Assembly: GCF_034521915.1 (NCBI RefSeq)
Contig: NZ_JAXHLU010000001.1
Location: 62,001 to 126,000 of the forward strand
Direction of reading: 5' to 3'
DNA length: 64,000 bases
DNA from: Fodinibius sp034521915
GTDB taxonomy: Bacteria > Bacteroidota > Rhodothermia > Balneolales > Balneolaceae
Under the pieces are notes generated by a model. It was not told where the DNA came from. It made no database searches and saw only the letters and a program-made list of their open reading frames with translations. Of the stretch, positions 14,936 through 23,401 are shown in pieces. Positions within the stretch are counted from its first letter, which is position 1; every line of letters begins with the position of its first letter. The translations under genes were made by a program, and so were the position numbers.

Positions 14936-17011
14936 CTATATGGTGATCTTTTCGTCATCAGTCATCGTCCCTCGAACATCGACAGCAAAAGCCCCCTGCC
15001 CTTCGGGTAACACATACAGCGGATTCATTTCCAGTTCGTCAATGTTAGATAAATCGTCACCGAGCTGTGATAACCGCATCAAATATTTAATCACTGTTTC
15101 CCGATCGGCCGGCGGCTGATTACGCCATCCTTTCAGCTTAACTCCTGCACGGGTAGCGTCCATCAGTTTTTCGGCCTGTAAGCGATTTAAAGGAGCAATA
15201 GCAGATTCAACATCCTGTAACAGTTCTACATCTGTCCCTCCTGTTCCAAACAATACCATCGGACCAAATTGGGAATCCCGACGAAGTCCCATAATTACCT
15301 CCTGCCCCCCGCTCAGCATTTTTTGAACCTGCACGCCTTCCATATCTACACCTGCAGAATCGGCCGCCTGCTTAATATCTTTCCATGCCGATTGTACATC
15401 CTCAGCATTACGAAGCCCCAGCTTAACTCCGTTGACTTCCGTTTTATGTGAAACTGATTCAGAAATCAATTTCAAAACCACAGGATACCCGATAGATTCA
15501 GCTGCTTCAATGGCATCCTCCTCAGTTTGGGCAAATTGCTCAGGTGGAAAAGCGATACCATATTCCTTTAGCAACGATTTCCAATCTTTTTTTGATACAG
15601 CTTGTTGTACGACATTCTCATCAAGATCTGTAAATCGCTCAGGTGTTTGCTGAGGTACGTCAAACCACTCCTTTCGTTTAACCATAGCCGCCAATACCGA
15701 AGCTACCCGTTCCGGAAAAGCAACATTCGGTATTTTGCGTTTATGTAGTATTGTTAGCGCTTCTTCTACCGAGGCCTTTCCCATGATAGAAGTAATAACC
15801 GGCTTGTCATGGACGCCCGCCACTTCGCCCACCACCTCCGCTAAACTGGCCGGCAAAAACCAATCCTGAGGCGCTTGAATCACAACCACTGAATCCACCG
15901 TTTCGTCGGTTAACAGTGCATCCAACGCTACGGCATAGGTCCCCGGTCCTGACCCCGCCAATACATCTACGGGATTACTTACGCTTGCCGCTTTAGGTAA
16001 TCTCGACTTTAAATAGTTTTTAGTCTCTGTGGTTAATTCTGCCAGTTCCATTCCAGCTTTTTCCAAGGCATCAACGGCCAGAATAGCCGGTCCACCCGCA
16101 TTTGTTAAAACCGCTACGTTTTTTCCTTTGGGAAGCGGTTGCCATGCCAACGCCCGCGCCCAATCAAACATCTCCTCCATCGTACTCGCTTGCTGTACCC
16201 CTGCTCGATCAAAAGCAGCCTCGTAGGCTTCCGTACTCCCTGCCAGCGCTCCCGTATGGGATGCCACCGCTCGTGCCCCGCTTTCACCACGGCCCCCTTT
16301 CAACGCTACTACCGGTTTATCTTTAGCAGCTCTTTGGGCTATTTCCATAAAGGCCTTTCCATCCGAAACACCTTCGATATAGGCCGTTATTACACTGGTC
16401 TGATTATCTTCATGAAGGGCTTTAATCATCTGCGTTTCATTGATATCAACTTGATTGCCCAGGCTTACAATTCTCGAAAAGCCAACACCTGCCCCACGGG
16501 CCCAATCGATCACCGAGGCTACCATTGCCCCCGACTGCGAGCAAAATCCAATTTCTCCGGATTCGGGCATCCCCGTCACAAAAGTTGTATTCACCGGCGT
16601 ATGGGTATCGATAGTGCCAATACAATTGGGACCAATGAAATTGACCTCCCATTCGTTAGCCACTCTTTTAAGCTCTTCTTCGAGCTTTTGTCCTTCTTCG
16701 CCGGTCTCGCTAAACCCACCACTAATAACGATCGTATGCTTGATGCCTCGCTGTCCACATTGTTTAATAATTTCAGGAACAACCGGTGCCGGAACAATAA
16801 TAACAGCTAAATCTACGGGGTCGGGAACTTCTGCGACCGACTCATAACAGGGTAAATCCAATATTTCTGTTGCCGATTTATTAACCGGATAAATACCTCC
16901 CTGATATCTGTAATCCTTAAGATTGCGCACAACACCGTAACCCAATTTATGTGGATTTCGGGAAGCCCCAATAACGGCAACACCTTCTGGCTTAAAGAAT
17001 GGTCTGAGCAT
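14936..17011 (-). CDS. ADP-forming acetyl/acyl-CoA synthetase
   Basis: Cytoplasmic acid-CoA ligase (ADP-forming) of 691 residues with alpha and beta parts fused: CoA-binding domain (1-130, VAVIGASRNPHKLGYGV), succinyl-CoA-ligase-like domains (about 150-430) and ATP-grasp (about 470-690). The phosphohistidine is H252 in VASHTGALAGS, and the subdomain motif FGTGGTDVELLQD is present. It makes ATP from acyl-CoA plus ADP and phosphate, or the reverse. Acids from aromatic amino-acid breakdown next door, or acetate, are plausible substrates (inference). A palindromic box lies 21 bp upstream of the start, and the gene leads directly into the NO-defence genes. Confidence 0.9.
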   Translation of the reverse strand: MLRPFFKPEGVAVIGASRNPHKLGYGVVRNLKDYRYQGGIYPVNKSATEILDLPCYESVAEVPDPVDLAVIIVPAPVVPEIIKQCGQRGIKHTIVISGGFSETGEEGQKLEEELKRVANEWEVNFIGPNCIGTIDTHTPVNTTFVTGMPESGEIGFCSQSGAMVASVIDWARGAGVGFSRIVSLGNQVDINETQMIKALHEDNQTSVITAYIEGVSDGKAFMEIAQRAAKDKPVVALKGGRGESGARAVASHTGALAGSTEAYEAAFDRAGVQQASTMEEMFDWARALAWQPLPKGKNVAVLTNAGGPAILAVDALEKAGMELAELTTETKNYLKSRLPKAASVSNPVDVLAGSGPGTYAVALDALLTDETVDSVVVIQAPQDWFLPASLAEVVGEVAGVHDKPVITSIMGKASVEEALTILHKRKIPNVAFPERVASVLAAMVKRKEWFDVPQQTPERFTDLDENVVQQAVSKKDWKSLLKEYGIAFPPEQFAQTEEDAIEAAESIGYPVVLKLISESVSHKTEVNGVKLGLRNAEDVQSAWKDIKQAADSAGVDMEGVQVQKMLSGGQEVIMGLRRDSQFGPMVLFGTGGTDVELLQDVESAIAPLNRLQAEKLMDATRAGVKLKGWRNQPPADRETVIKYLMRLSQLGDDLSNIDELEMNPLYVLPEGQGAFAVDVRGTMTDDEKITI

Positions 17012-17031
17012 AATTAATAATATTCAAATTT

Positions 17032-17047
17032 AAGAGTAATTTGTCTT
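17032..17047. promoter_or_regulatory. Rrf2-type operator candidate (acyl-CoA synthetase operon)
   Basis: AAGAGTAATTTGTCTT, matching the AAGA-N8-TCTT layout of the nirK box, 21 bp before the acyl-CoA synthetase start and within the divergent region shared with tryptophanase. Confidence 0.45.
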
Positions 17048-17129
17048 ATTTTATCCTTTATTTTATAATTTGTCAAAGGCTAAACACCTTTTTTTACACG
17101 AAAATATTAACAGGAACCGGCATTAGACT

Positions 17130-18533
17130 ATGGAAAATTCATCCCTAACTCCTTTTAGAACAGATACCATCATCGAACCTTTCCGTATCCGCTCGGTAGA
17201 ACCAATTCGGTTTACCACAATGGAAGAGCGCGAGCAATTGCTTAAAGAAGCCGGATATAATCCGTTTTTATTGAAAGCTAAAGACGTACTCATTGATCTA
17301 CTCACCGATAGTGGAACCGGGGCGATGTCATCTAAACAGTGGGCGGGTATGATTGAAAGTGATGAATCTTACGCCGGTTCTTCCTCCTATTATAAACTGG
17401 AATCAGCCGTACAGGATATCACAGGTTTCAAACACCTTATCCCAACCCACCAAGGACGAGCTGCTGAAAATATTTTCTTTACCACTATTGCCGGTGAAGG
17501 GGATGTTATCCCCAGTAATACCCATTTTGATACTACTCGTGCCCATGTTGAACATGCCGGGGCTGAGGCACGTGATTTAGTGATTGAAGAAGGACATCAA
17601 CCACAGAGTAACCATCCCTTCAAAGGGAATATGGATCTGGAAAAACTGGAAGAAACGATACAGGAAGTAGGCTCAGAAAACATCCCAGTAATTATGATTA
17701 CCGTCACAAATAATTCGGGCGGCGGACAACCGGTAAGCATGGCTAATATCAAGGCCGTTTCTAACATCGCTAAAAAACACAACATCCCGTTCTTTATTGA
17801 TGCCTGTCGATTTGCCGAAAACACCTGGTTTATCAAGACTCGTGAAGAGAATTTTGCGGATAAAGATCCTATCGAAATCGCTCGCGAGATGTTCAATTAT
17901 GCCGACGGCTGCACCATGAGTGCAAAAAAAGACGGTATGGCTAATATTGGAGGTTTCCTGGCAATGAACAGCGATGAGCTGGCATCAGAATGTCGAAATC
18001 TGGAAATTCTTACTGAGGGATTTCCCACTTATGGTGGCATGGCCGGCTACGATATGGAGGCTGTTGCTCGTGGACTTTATGAAGCCCTCGATCCCGATTA
18101 CCTTCGCTATCGCATTCGTTCTATAAGCTATCTTGGGGATAAACTGACTGATGCCGGCATTCCCATAGTTCAACCTACCGGCGGACATGCGGTGTACCTC
18201 GATGCCAAACAAATTCTTTCCCATATCCCACCGACGGAATATCCAGCGTGGTCATTTAATAATGCCCTTTATCTTCTGGGCGGGATTCGCGGTGTAGAAA
18301 TTGGCACCGTAATGTTTGGCAAACAACCCGATGGCTCTGAAAAACCGGCGGCCATGGAACTTGTACGATTGGCCTTTCCACGTCGCATGTATACCCAAAG
18401 CCATGTGGATTATCTGGCAGAAGTAATTATCTCTGCCTATGAGCAGCGTAATAAGTTAAGCGGCTATAAGATTGTCGAAAGTCCGGACGTGCTGCGACAC
18501 TTTTCTGCTCAACTTGAACCTATTAATGAGTGA
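17130..18533 (+). CDS. tnaA: Tryptophanase
   Basis: PLP-dependent beta-eliminating lyase of 467 residues: tryptophan to indole, pyruvate and ammonia. Family motifs: IDLLTDSGTGAMSSKQWAGM, THQGRAAEN, NNSGGGQPVSMAN and MSAKKDG with PLP lysine K267. The pair with tyrosine phenol-lyase is separated by the specificity segment near residue 389: here GVEIGT (V389, E390, I391) as in tryptophanases, while tyrosine phenol-lyases have Met-Glu-Arg. It is transcribed divergently from the acyl-CoA synthetase operon and followed by a terminator. Activity on tryptophan versus another aromatic amino acid remains to be shown. Confidence 0.85.
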   Translation: MENSSLTPFRTDTIIEPFRIRSVEPIRFTTMEEREQLLKEAGYNPFLLKAKDVLIDLLTDSGTGAMSSKQWAGMIESDESYAGSSSYYKLESAVQDITGFKHLIPTHQGRAAENIFFTTIAGEGDVIPSNTHFDTTRAHVEHAGAEARDLVIEEGHQPQSNHPFKGNMDLEKLEETIQEVGSENIPVIMITVTNNSGGGQPVSMANIKAVSNIAKKHNIPFFIDACRFAENTWFIKTREENFADKDPIEIAREMFNYADGCTMSAKKDGMANIGGFLAMNSDELASECRNLEILTEGFPTYGGMAGYDMEAVARGLYEALDPDYLRYRIRSISYLGDKLTDAGIPIVQPTGGHAVYLDAKQILSHIPPTEYPAWSFNNALYLLGGIRGVEIGTVMFGKQPDGSEKPAAMELVRLAFPRRMYTQSHVDYLAEVIISAYEQRNKLSGYKIVESPDVLRHFSAQLEPINE

Positions 18534-18640
18534 TAAAAATTGTTCAATTGTCATAGCTAACTATAGATCATCCTGTTCTCAAATCAAGAATTTTATAACG
18601 ATAAAATAATGGAGCTAACAAAAAGATAGGCTATAAATAG

Positions 18641-18670
18641 AAAAAGCCCTGCGATTGCAGAGCTCTTTTT
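18641..18670 (+). terminator. Terminator after tnaA
   Basis: AAAAAGCCCTGC / GCAGAGCTCTTTTT stem with a GATT loop and a terminal T-run, 107 bases after the tnaA stop codon; one mismatch within the stem. Confidence 0.8.
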
Positions 18671-18951
18671 CGATCAACTGTTTATAATATAAGGATATTA
18701 CCCTACACGGAACAAGTATATCTGCTATACTACAACTAATATATAACTAATCAATAAATGATAAAAAGTAATAGCTGTTTATTCGTAGTTTTTTAAAAGG
18801 TTTTCATTAATGCATATCTATTCTTTTTTCGAAAAAACATACTACCCTTGTGCTGAAATTTGAAGGTTTGGCCAACATAATCACGGAAATTTCTGTTAAG
18901 TATCCTGTAGAATTAAAAGAACTTAGTTCTACAGATTTATTTTCGGAAGGC

Positions 18952-18984
18952 AAAAATAAAAGCGCGGGAATTAATTCCCGCGCT
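18952..18984 (-). terminator. Terminator after tyrosine phenol-lyase
   Basis: Perfect GC-rich stem AGCGCGGGAA/TTCCCGCGCT with a TTAA centre. On the minus strand it is followed by TTTTATTTTTG, directly after the tpl stop codon. Confidence 0.88.
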
Positions 18985-18995
18985 GTATATATCAA

Positions 18996-20384
18996 TTAAT
19001 CGAGTTTCTTAAACCGCGACTGAAAGAACCGTAAGTATTCCGGCTCGTAATCGAACTCTAGTCCCGTAATATTTTCACGCTGTTGGTACACGGCTTCCAC
19101 AGATTCGGCTACCACATCCATATGCGCCTGCGTATATACGCGCCGCGGGATGGTCAGTCGTACCAACTCCAAATCAGGATAATTATGTTCACCTGTTTCA
19201 GGATCACGACCGGCAGAAACAACTCCACGCTCCATACTTCGAATACCGGCATCCAGATACAGCTCGGCGGCAAGTGTCTGCGCGGGTAATTCTTCCTGAC
19301 TAAGATGAGATAAAATCTTCTTGGCGTTTAAGAAAACACCGTGACTCCCAATCGGACGAACCACCGGCACGCCCATATCAATCAGTTTTTCGCCCAGATA
19401 CTGCACTTGGCCAACACGGGCACGGATGTGATCTTCATCTACCGACTCCGTTATACCGATCGCCAGGGCTTCCATATCACGCCCGGCCATACCGCCGTAA
19501 GTATGTAATCCTTCATAAACTACGACCATATTCTGTGCTTTTCGGAAAAGCTCTTCGTCGTTAAGCGCTAAAAATCCGCCGATATTTACCAGCGCATCCT
19601 TTTTGGCACTCATCGTAGCCCCATCAGTAAGCGAACAAATCTCATGTACAATATCCTTGATAGGAGTATCCTCGTAGCCTTCTTCTCGCTGCTTAATGAA
19701 GTAGGCATTCTCAGCCACACGCGTCATATCATGAATAATCGGAATATCATACTCATTGGTCAGCTCCCGAACTTCTTTCAGATTGGCCATCGATATGGGC
19801 TGACCACCGGCCATATTCACCGAGGTTGCAATAGATACATATGGAATTTTATCGGCCCCTTTCTTTTTGATGAGATCTTCGAGTTTATTGAGATCTACAT
19901 TGGCCTTAAACGGATGCTCATTCTCCGGATCGTGCGCCTCATCAATTATCACATCCACAAAAGTGCCACCGGCCAGTTCCTGGTGCAGCTTAGTCGTCGT
20001 GAAATACATATTGCCTGGCACAAAATCTCCCTCATTAATCATCAGCTGTGAAATCATGTGCTCGGCTCCGCGTCCTTGGTGAGTAGGAACCACATGGTCA
20101 TAACCATAATATTTCTGGATTGCTTCCTCGAGATGATAAAAGTTTTCACTGCCGGCATAGGCTTCATCGCCCATCATCATGCCCGCCCACTGGCGATCAC
20201 TCATCGCAGAGGTGCCACTATCGGTCAAAAGATCTATATACACATCGCGCGACCGCAAAAGAAAGGTATTAAAACCGGCCTCCATAATTGCTTTTTCTCG
20301 CTCTTCCCGACTGATCATCCGTACCGGTTCTACCATCTTAATTTTATACGGTTCGGCCCATGATCGTTCTCGATTATCTGCCAT
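18996..20384 (-). CDS. tpl: Tyrosine phenol-lyase
   Basis: PLP-dependent lyase of 462 residues that splits tyrosine into phenol, pyruvate and ammonia. It is very close to the Citrobacter enzyme across DSGTSAMSDRQWAGMMMGDE, YAGSENFYHLEE, THQGRGAEH and NMAGGQPISMAN. The PLP lysine is K262 in MSAKKDALVNIGG and Y76 matches the catalytic Tyr71. The specificity segment IRSMERGVVSAGRD has M384-E385-R386, the Met-Glu-Arg of tyrosine phenol-lyases (Arg381 binds the phenol ring side). It converges with tnaA and has its own terminator. A tandem pair with tryptophanase suggests catabolism of aromatic amino acids. Confidence 0.9.
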   Translation of the reverse strand: MADNRERSWAEPYKIKMVEPVRMISREEREKAIMEAGFNTFLLRSRDVYIDLLTDSGTSAMSDRQWAGMMMGDEAYAGSENFYHLEEAIQKYYGYDHVVPTHQGRGAEHMISQLMINEGDFVPGNMYFTTTKLHQELAGGTFVDVIIDEAHDPENEHPFKANVDLNKLEDLIKKKGADKIPYVSIATSVNMAGGQPISMANLKEVRELTNEYDIPIIHDMTRVAENAYFIKQREEGYEDTPIKDIVHEICSLTDGATMSAKKDALVNIGGFLALNDEELFRKAQNMVVVYEGLHTYGGMAGRDMEALAIGITESVDEDHIRARVGQVQYLGEKLIDMGVPVVRPIGSHGVFLNAKKILSHLSQEELPAQTLAAELYLDAGIRSMERGVVSAGRDPETGEHNYPDLELVRLTIPRRVYTQAHMDVVAESVEAVYQQRENITGLEFDYEPEYLRFFQSRFKKLD

Positions 20385-20464
20385 AAAAATCCTTTTTATT
20401 ATATTTTTGATTCTAAGTATTACTCTGTCTCACGGATTAGTAATTATTGCCGTAAATTATTTTT

Positions 20465-20581
20465 TCAATCTCCCTAAATCCCTCTTCTCCAAGAGGGATT
20501 TTTGAAGCACACTTTTTCTGAATAATAGCTAATCAAGAACTAAGGGGGTCCTCCTTGGAGAAGGAGGACAGGAGGATTGAT
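20465..20581. repeat. Dispersed palindromic repeat, family B copy 2
   Basis: Nearly identical arms to the copy at 3682-3799: tcaatctccctaaatccctc and gaggacaggaggattga, with sub-hairpins ctcttctccaagaggg and ggtcctccttggagaaggag. It takes up most of the 312-base gap between tpl and the 604-residue gene; the rest of that gap shows nothing. Confidence 0.82.
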
Positions 20582-20696
20582 AAAATCCTGTTCATATCAC
20601 CTAATTTTAGCGTTTGGAAATAAGCGGGTATAAATTTTCCAGTCAACTCCACAGAAAAATAGATGGTTTCACAAAACCCCAATTTTATTCCCACGG

Positions 20697-22511
20697 TTAC
20701 ACTCCCACAGAAATGCGTTCTTCGTAAGTATTCAGAATAGCCTGCAGGCGCTGTTTCTGCTCAGATACAACCAAGGAAATTGACGGCAAATTTTCATCCT
20801 GATAAGGGTCCGTATTTGCAATTTCCAGGCAATACGCCATGCCTTCTTCCAGGTTCTTCTGAAACTTCTGCAATTTCTTTAATCCAGACTCACCATCCAA
20901 TTGCCCGGCCAGCTCTTCAACATAATCAACATAGAGCGTAATCTCCTTGGCGAACATATGGGGGCGTTCTTCATCTGCCAGTGATTTACTGCGTCCGTAG
21001 ATATGATCGACCATCTCCCGAAGTGTATACTCCCCATTATAATAGGCAATATTCGGTCCCGGACAGATGGCCTGGGGCGCCCGATGCTCGGCCAGTATTC
21101 CTAGGTTAATAAGTGCGCCATTGCCCAGATGATCACACAGACATGCTTTGCTCAGCACTTTTTCGCGCGTTTGCTCTTTTTTATCCTCAGGCATTTCACT
21201 TTGTGCAATTTGATCGAGCTTGAGCAGCTGATACTGCGTGGAAGCCGTACAAATGGGCTGATCAGTAAATTCGGTATTGGATTTCAAGAAACCCTTCGGA
21301 CAGGGTGAGCCCGGCTTATCTTTTTCGATACGTTCTTTATGCCACTGTTCTGACCCAGTATTTTTGACATTATTGAACGGCACACCCAACGGTGAAACGC
21401 CGCTCAGGTAAAGCTCCTTTTCGCCCGCATTTTCCATAAGCTGACGAGTTGGTTTGTCTACAGTTGTAGCTTCTGGAACCAACAGAAACGGACTGCCCCA
21501 TCCGGTGGAATCCATCTCGAAATCATTTAGCAGACGATCGGCCTCACCGCTGACGCCAATACCACCCTGAACGGTCAATCTTGGTTCGGTGATTTCCCAG
21601 TCATCCGAAAATCCATCAGCATTTTCTTCGTAATACTTTTCAATAAGGGGCTCCACCGCTTTTGTAAGCTGATCACGTTTTTCACGAAATTCCCGAAGCA
21701 AACTCGGCATTAAATGTCCATCGGATGGAAACGCGTGTCCCCCACAGTTCAGTCCCGATTCAATACGATATTCAAATACCTCTAACCCCTTTTTTGCCAA
21801 ATACTTTCCCTGTATCAAGGCCGAGCGAAAATCACTCACTTTCAGAATAATTTTCTTCTTTATTTCTCCGGCCGCATCCCTATAAAAATCCTTGAACTCC
21901 GTAATATAATTATAGAGACGCGGGTTAAATCCGGCTGATAAAATCAAGCTGGAGGAAACCTTACTTTTAGCATACCCGCGGAGAGCTGCACTGGCGTCAC
22001 TAAATTCGTTGCTCATCGGTGTTCCGTTACCATCATAATTCAGCTTATCCACCTTCGCCATGATATTTACATCGATAGAACCGGACTTCATCATTCGTGA
22101 AAGTTCACATGATAATCGATCCCGCAAACTCCCTTCCTCCGTACTCATCAACTGGTTGTACTTCTCTTTTATCGTACTGTTATCGGGAAGCATCTCGAAA
22201 TACTTGGCCTTCTCGTTTTTCTCAAAAAAGGGCTTATTTTTTATGACCGAAAACTTCTTTTCCACGATCTCCTGTACCGTATTCAGATAAGCAGTAATTC
22301 TTCGGGCACGGCCATCTTCGGCTGTGCGTCCAATATTGTTGTATTCAAAATCGTACTTTTTGCAGTAATACTTGCGGATTTTTTCAACCAGCAGGTCATC
22401 CACAATTGAGATTACTGAGTTAATTCCATACGGTCCGACCCTGATAGGAGAATCAATAGAGTGGCCGGTTCCCATTACGGGGATCGAAAAGTCATGGGGA
22501 GAGTGGGACAT
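20697..22511 (-). CDS. Conserved 604-residue protein, TIM-barrel-like
   Basis: Large cytoplasmic protein of 604 residues of a family conserved in Bacteroidota (recalled, not searched), with no established function. It starts FSIPVMGTGHSIDSPIRVGPYG, and its middle has KVSDFRSALIQGKYLAKKG, SGLNCGGHAFPSDGH and RLTVQGGIGVSGEADRLL, followed by WGSPFLLVPEATTVD; such QGGIG and repeated beta/alpha motifs suggest an FMN-type TIM barrel. The C-terminal part is cysteine-rich (SPCPKGF, PICTAS, KACLCDHLGN, AICPGPN), which could bind an Fe-S cluster or zinc. It is preceded by ric on the same strand, 93 bases away, with a perfect hairpin between them. An oxidoreductase role is only a guess. Confidence 0.7.
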   Translation of the reverse strand: MSHSPHDFSIPVMGTGHSIDSPIRVGPYGINSVISIVDDLLVEKIRKYYCKKYDFEYNNIGRTAEDGRARRITAYLNTVQEIVEKKFSVIKNKPFFEKNEKAKYFEMLPDNSTIKEKYNQLMSTEEGSLRDRLSCELSRMMKSGSIDVNIMAKVDKLNYDGNGTPMSNEFSDASAALRGYAKSKVSSSLILSAGFNPRLYNYITEFKDFYRDAAGEIKKKIILKVSDFRSALIQGKYLAKKGLEVFEYRIESGLNCGGHAFPSDGHLMPSLLREFREKRDQLTKAVEPLIEKYYEENADGFSDDWEITEPRLTVQGGIGVSGEADRLLNDFEMDSTGWGSPFLLVPEATTVDKPTRQLMENAGEKELYLSGVSPLGVPFNNVKNTGSEQWHKERIEKDKPGSPCPKGFLKSNTEFTDQPICTASTQYQLLKLDQIAQSEMPEDKKEQTREKVLSKACLCDHLGNGALINLGILAEHRAPQAICPGPNIAYYNGEYTLREMVDHIYGRSKSLADEERPHMFAKEITLYVDYVEELAGQLDGESGLKKLQKFQKNLEEGMAYCLEIANTDPYQDENLPSISLVVSEQKQRLQAILNTYEERISVGV

Positions 22512-22561
22512 AAATTGGGTCTTATTTCGTATTTAATTGCAAATTTAAAATAATATGCAAC

Positions 22562-22586
22562 ACGCAATACGATCTACGTATTGCGT
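22562..22586. terminator. Perfect hairpin between ric and the 604-residue gene
   Basis: Ten-base perfect arms ACGCAATACG/CGTATTGCGT with loop ATCTA, 19 bases after the ric stop codon. The minus-strand flank is only moderately T-rich, so it may be a terminator or an mRNA-stabilising hairpin. Confidence 0.65.
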
Positions 22587-22604
22587 ATTTTATTGAGCCT
22601 ATTT

Positions 22605-23324
22605 CTAATTCAATTGTTTTTCAAGTTCAAGCGCTTTGGGAAACAGAATATTATTTTCGAGGTGAACATGCTTGTGGAGATCTTTCTCAAAGCCCTCCAG
22701 ATTTTGATAAAGCAACCGGTATGTCGTACAGGCATCTTCGGGTGGAGTAAAATCATTACTTAACCGTCGAATTTTTGCCATCGAGCTGCCTGCTTCCTCG
22801 TGCTCATCCTCCATCATTGCAATGGGATTGGCCGCCTCCCCAAATTCGGGAGCTTCCGGCTGCACTCCTTTCTTTTCTGCCTCTACCAACTGCTTGATAT
22901 AAGGAAAAAGAATACGTTCCTCTTTATCGAGATGATTGAATATTTCGGTATGGAGCATGGTAAACTCGTAATAAATTTCATTCAGCTCTTCATGCTGATC
23001 ACCATGCACTTTGGCCACCTTTTTTGCATACTTGCCAATTTCGGGCAGTTTATTACGGGTAAATTCATGGTGATTGTTAACAATATAATCTACCAGAAAA
23101 TCCAGTGACCATTGATCGTAATTATCATCTTTGATACCGTTTGTTCTTATCTGATCTAAAGCTTGAATAACCTTATCGGGATTCACGTTCTTACCTGTAC
23201 AAGCCTCTTCAATCGTCCGACCTCCACCGCAGCAAAAATCCAATCCATACTGCTGGAATACCTGCGCCGTCCTGTAATCATCTTTAACAACCTGTCCAAT
23301 TGTACGTTCTTTTGTAATACTCAT
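22605..23324 (-). CDS. ric: Iron-sulfur repair di-iron protein Ric (YtfE/ScdA)
   Basis: Cytoplasmic repair protein of 239 residues that restores iron centres damaged by NO or peroxide. The N-terminal DUF542 domain has FCCGGGRTIEEAC (C31, C32, C42). The hemerythrin-like domain shows a likely di-iron ligand set: H85/H86, H111, H131, E135, H175 in MEDEHEE, and H217/H219/H221 with E223 in DLHKHVHLEN. Length is standard. A box AAGACTATTTTATCCT lies 47 bp upstream. The degenerate paralogue at 5986-6789 aligns throughout. It sits between ctaA and the 604-residue gene. Confidence 0.95.
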   Translation of the reverse strand: MSITKERTIGQVVKDDYRTAQVFQQYGLDFCCGGGRTIEEACTGKNVNPDKVIQALDQIRTNGIKDDNYDQWSLDFLVDYIVNNHHEFTRNKLPEIGKYAKKVAKVHGDQHEELNEIYYEFTMLHTEIFNHLDKEERILFPYIKQLVEAEKKGVQPEAPEFGEAANPIAMMEDEHEEAGSSMAKIRRLSNDFTPPEDACTTYRLLYQNLEGFEKDLHKHVHLENNILFPKALELEKQLN

Positions 23325-23370
23325 AATTATGATCTGAATTTCTTAGGTGATTCTAACCTTTATAATATTA

Positions 23371-23386
23371 AAGACTATTTTATCCT
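23371..23386. promoter_or_regulatory. Rrf2-type operator candidate (ric)
   Basis: AAGACTATTTTATCCT, one mismatch from AAGACAATTTTATCTT of the Rrf2 gene, 47 bp upstream of the ric start and between the ctaA stop and ric start. Confidence 0.5.
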
Positions 23387-23401
23387 AAATTAAGAATAAA
23401 A

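Larger units (their letters stand above)
18534..18995. other. Intergenic region between convergent lyase genes
   Basis: No gene is supported here. It holds the tnaA terminator (18641-18670), the tpl terminator (18952-18984) and an 8-bp perfect hairpin CTGTAGAA/TTCTACAG at 18905-18934. A short open frame across the terminators is not credible coding sequence. Confidence 0.7.

Noticed and set aside
16139..16810. Plus-strand frame of 223 residues antisense to the acyl-CoA synthetase
   Set aside because: Entirely inside a well-supported gene on the other strand, with no recognisable motif.
18807..18995. Minus-strand frame of 62 residues after tpl
   Set aside because: It translates through two hairpins and the terminator; coding is unlikely.
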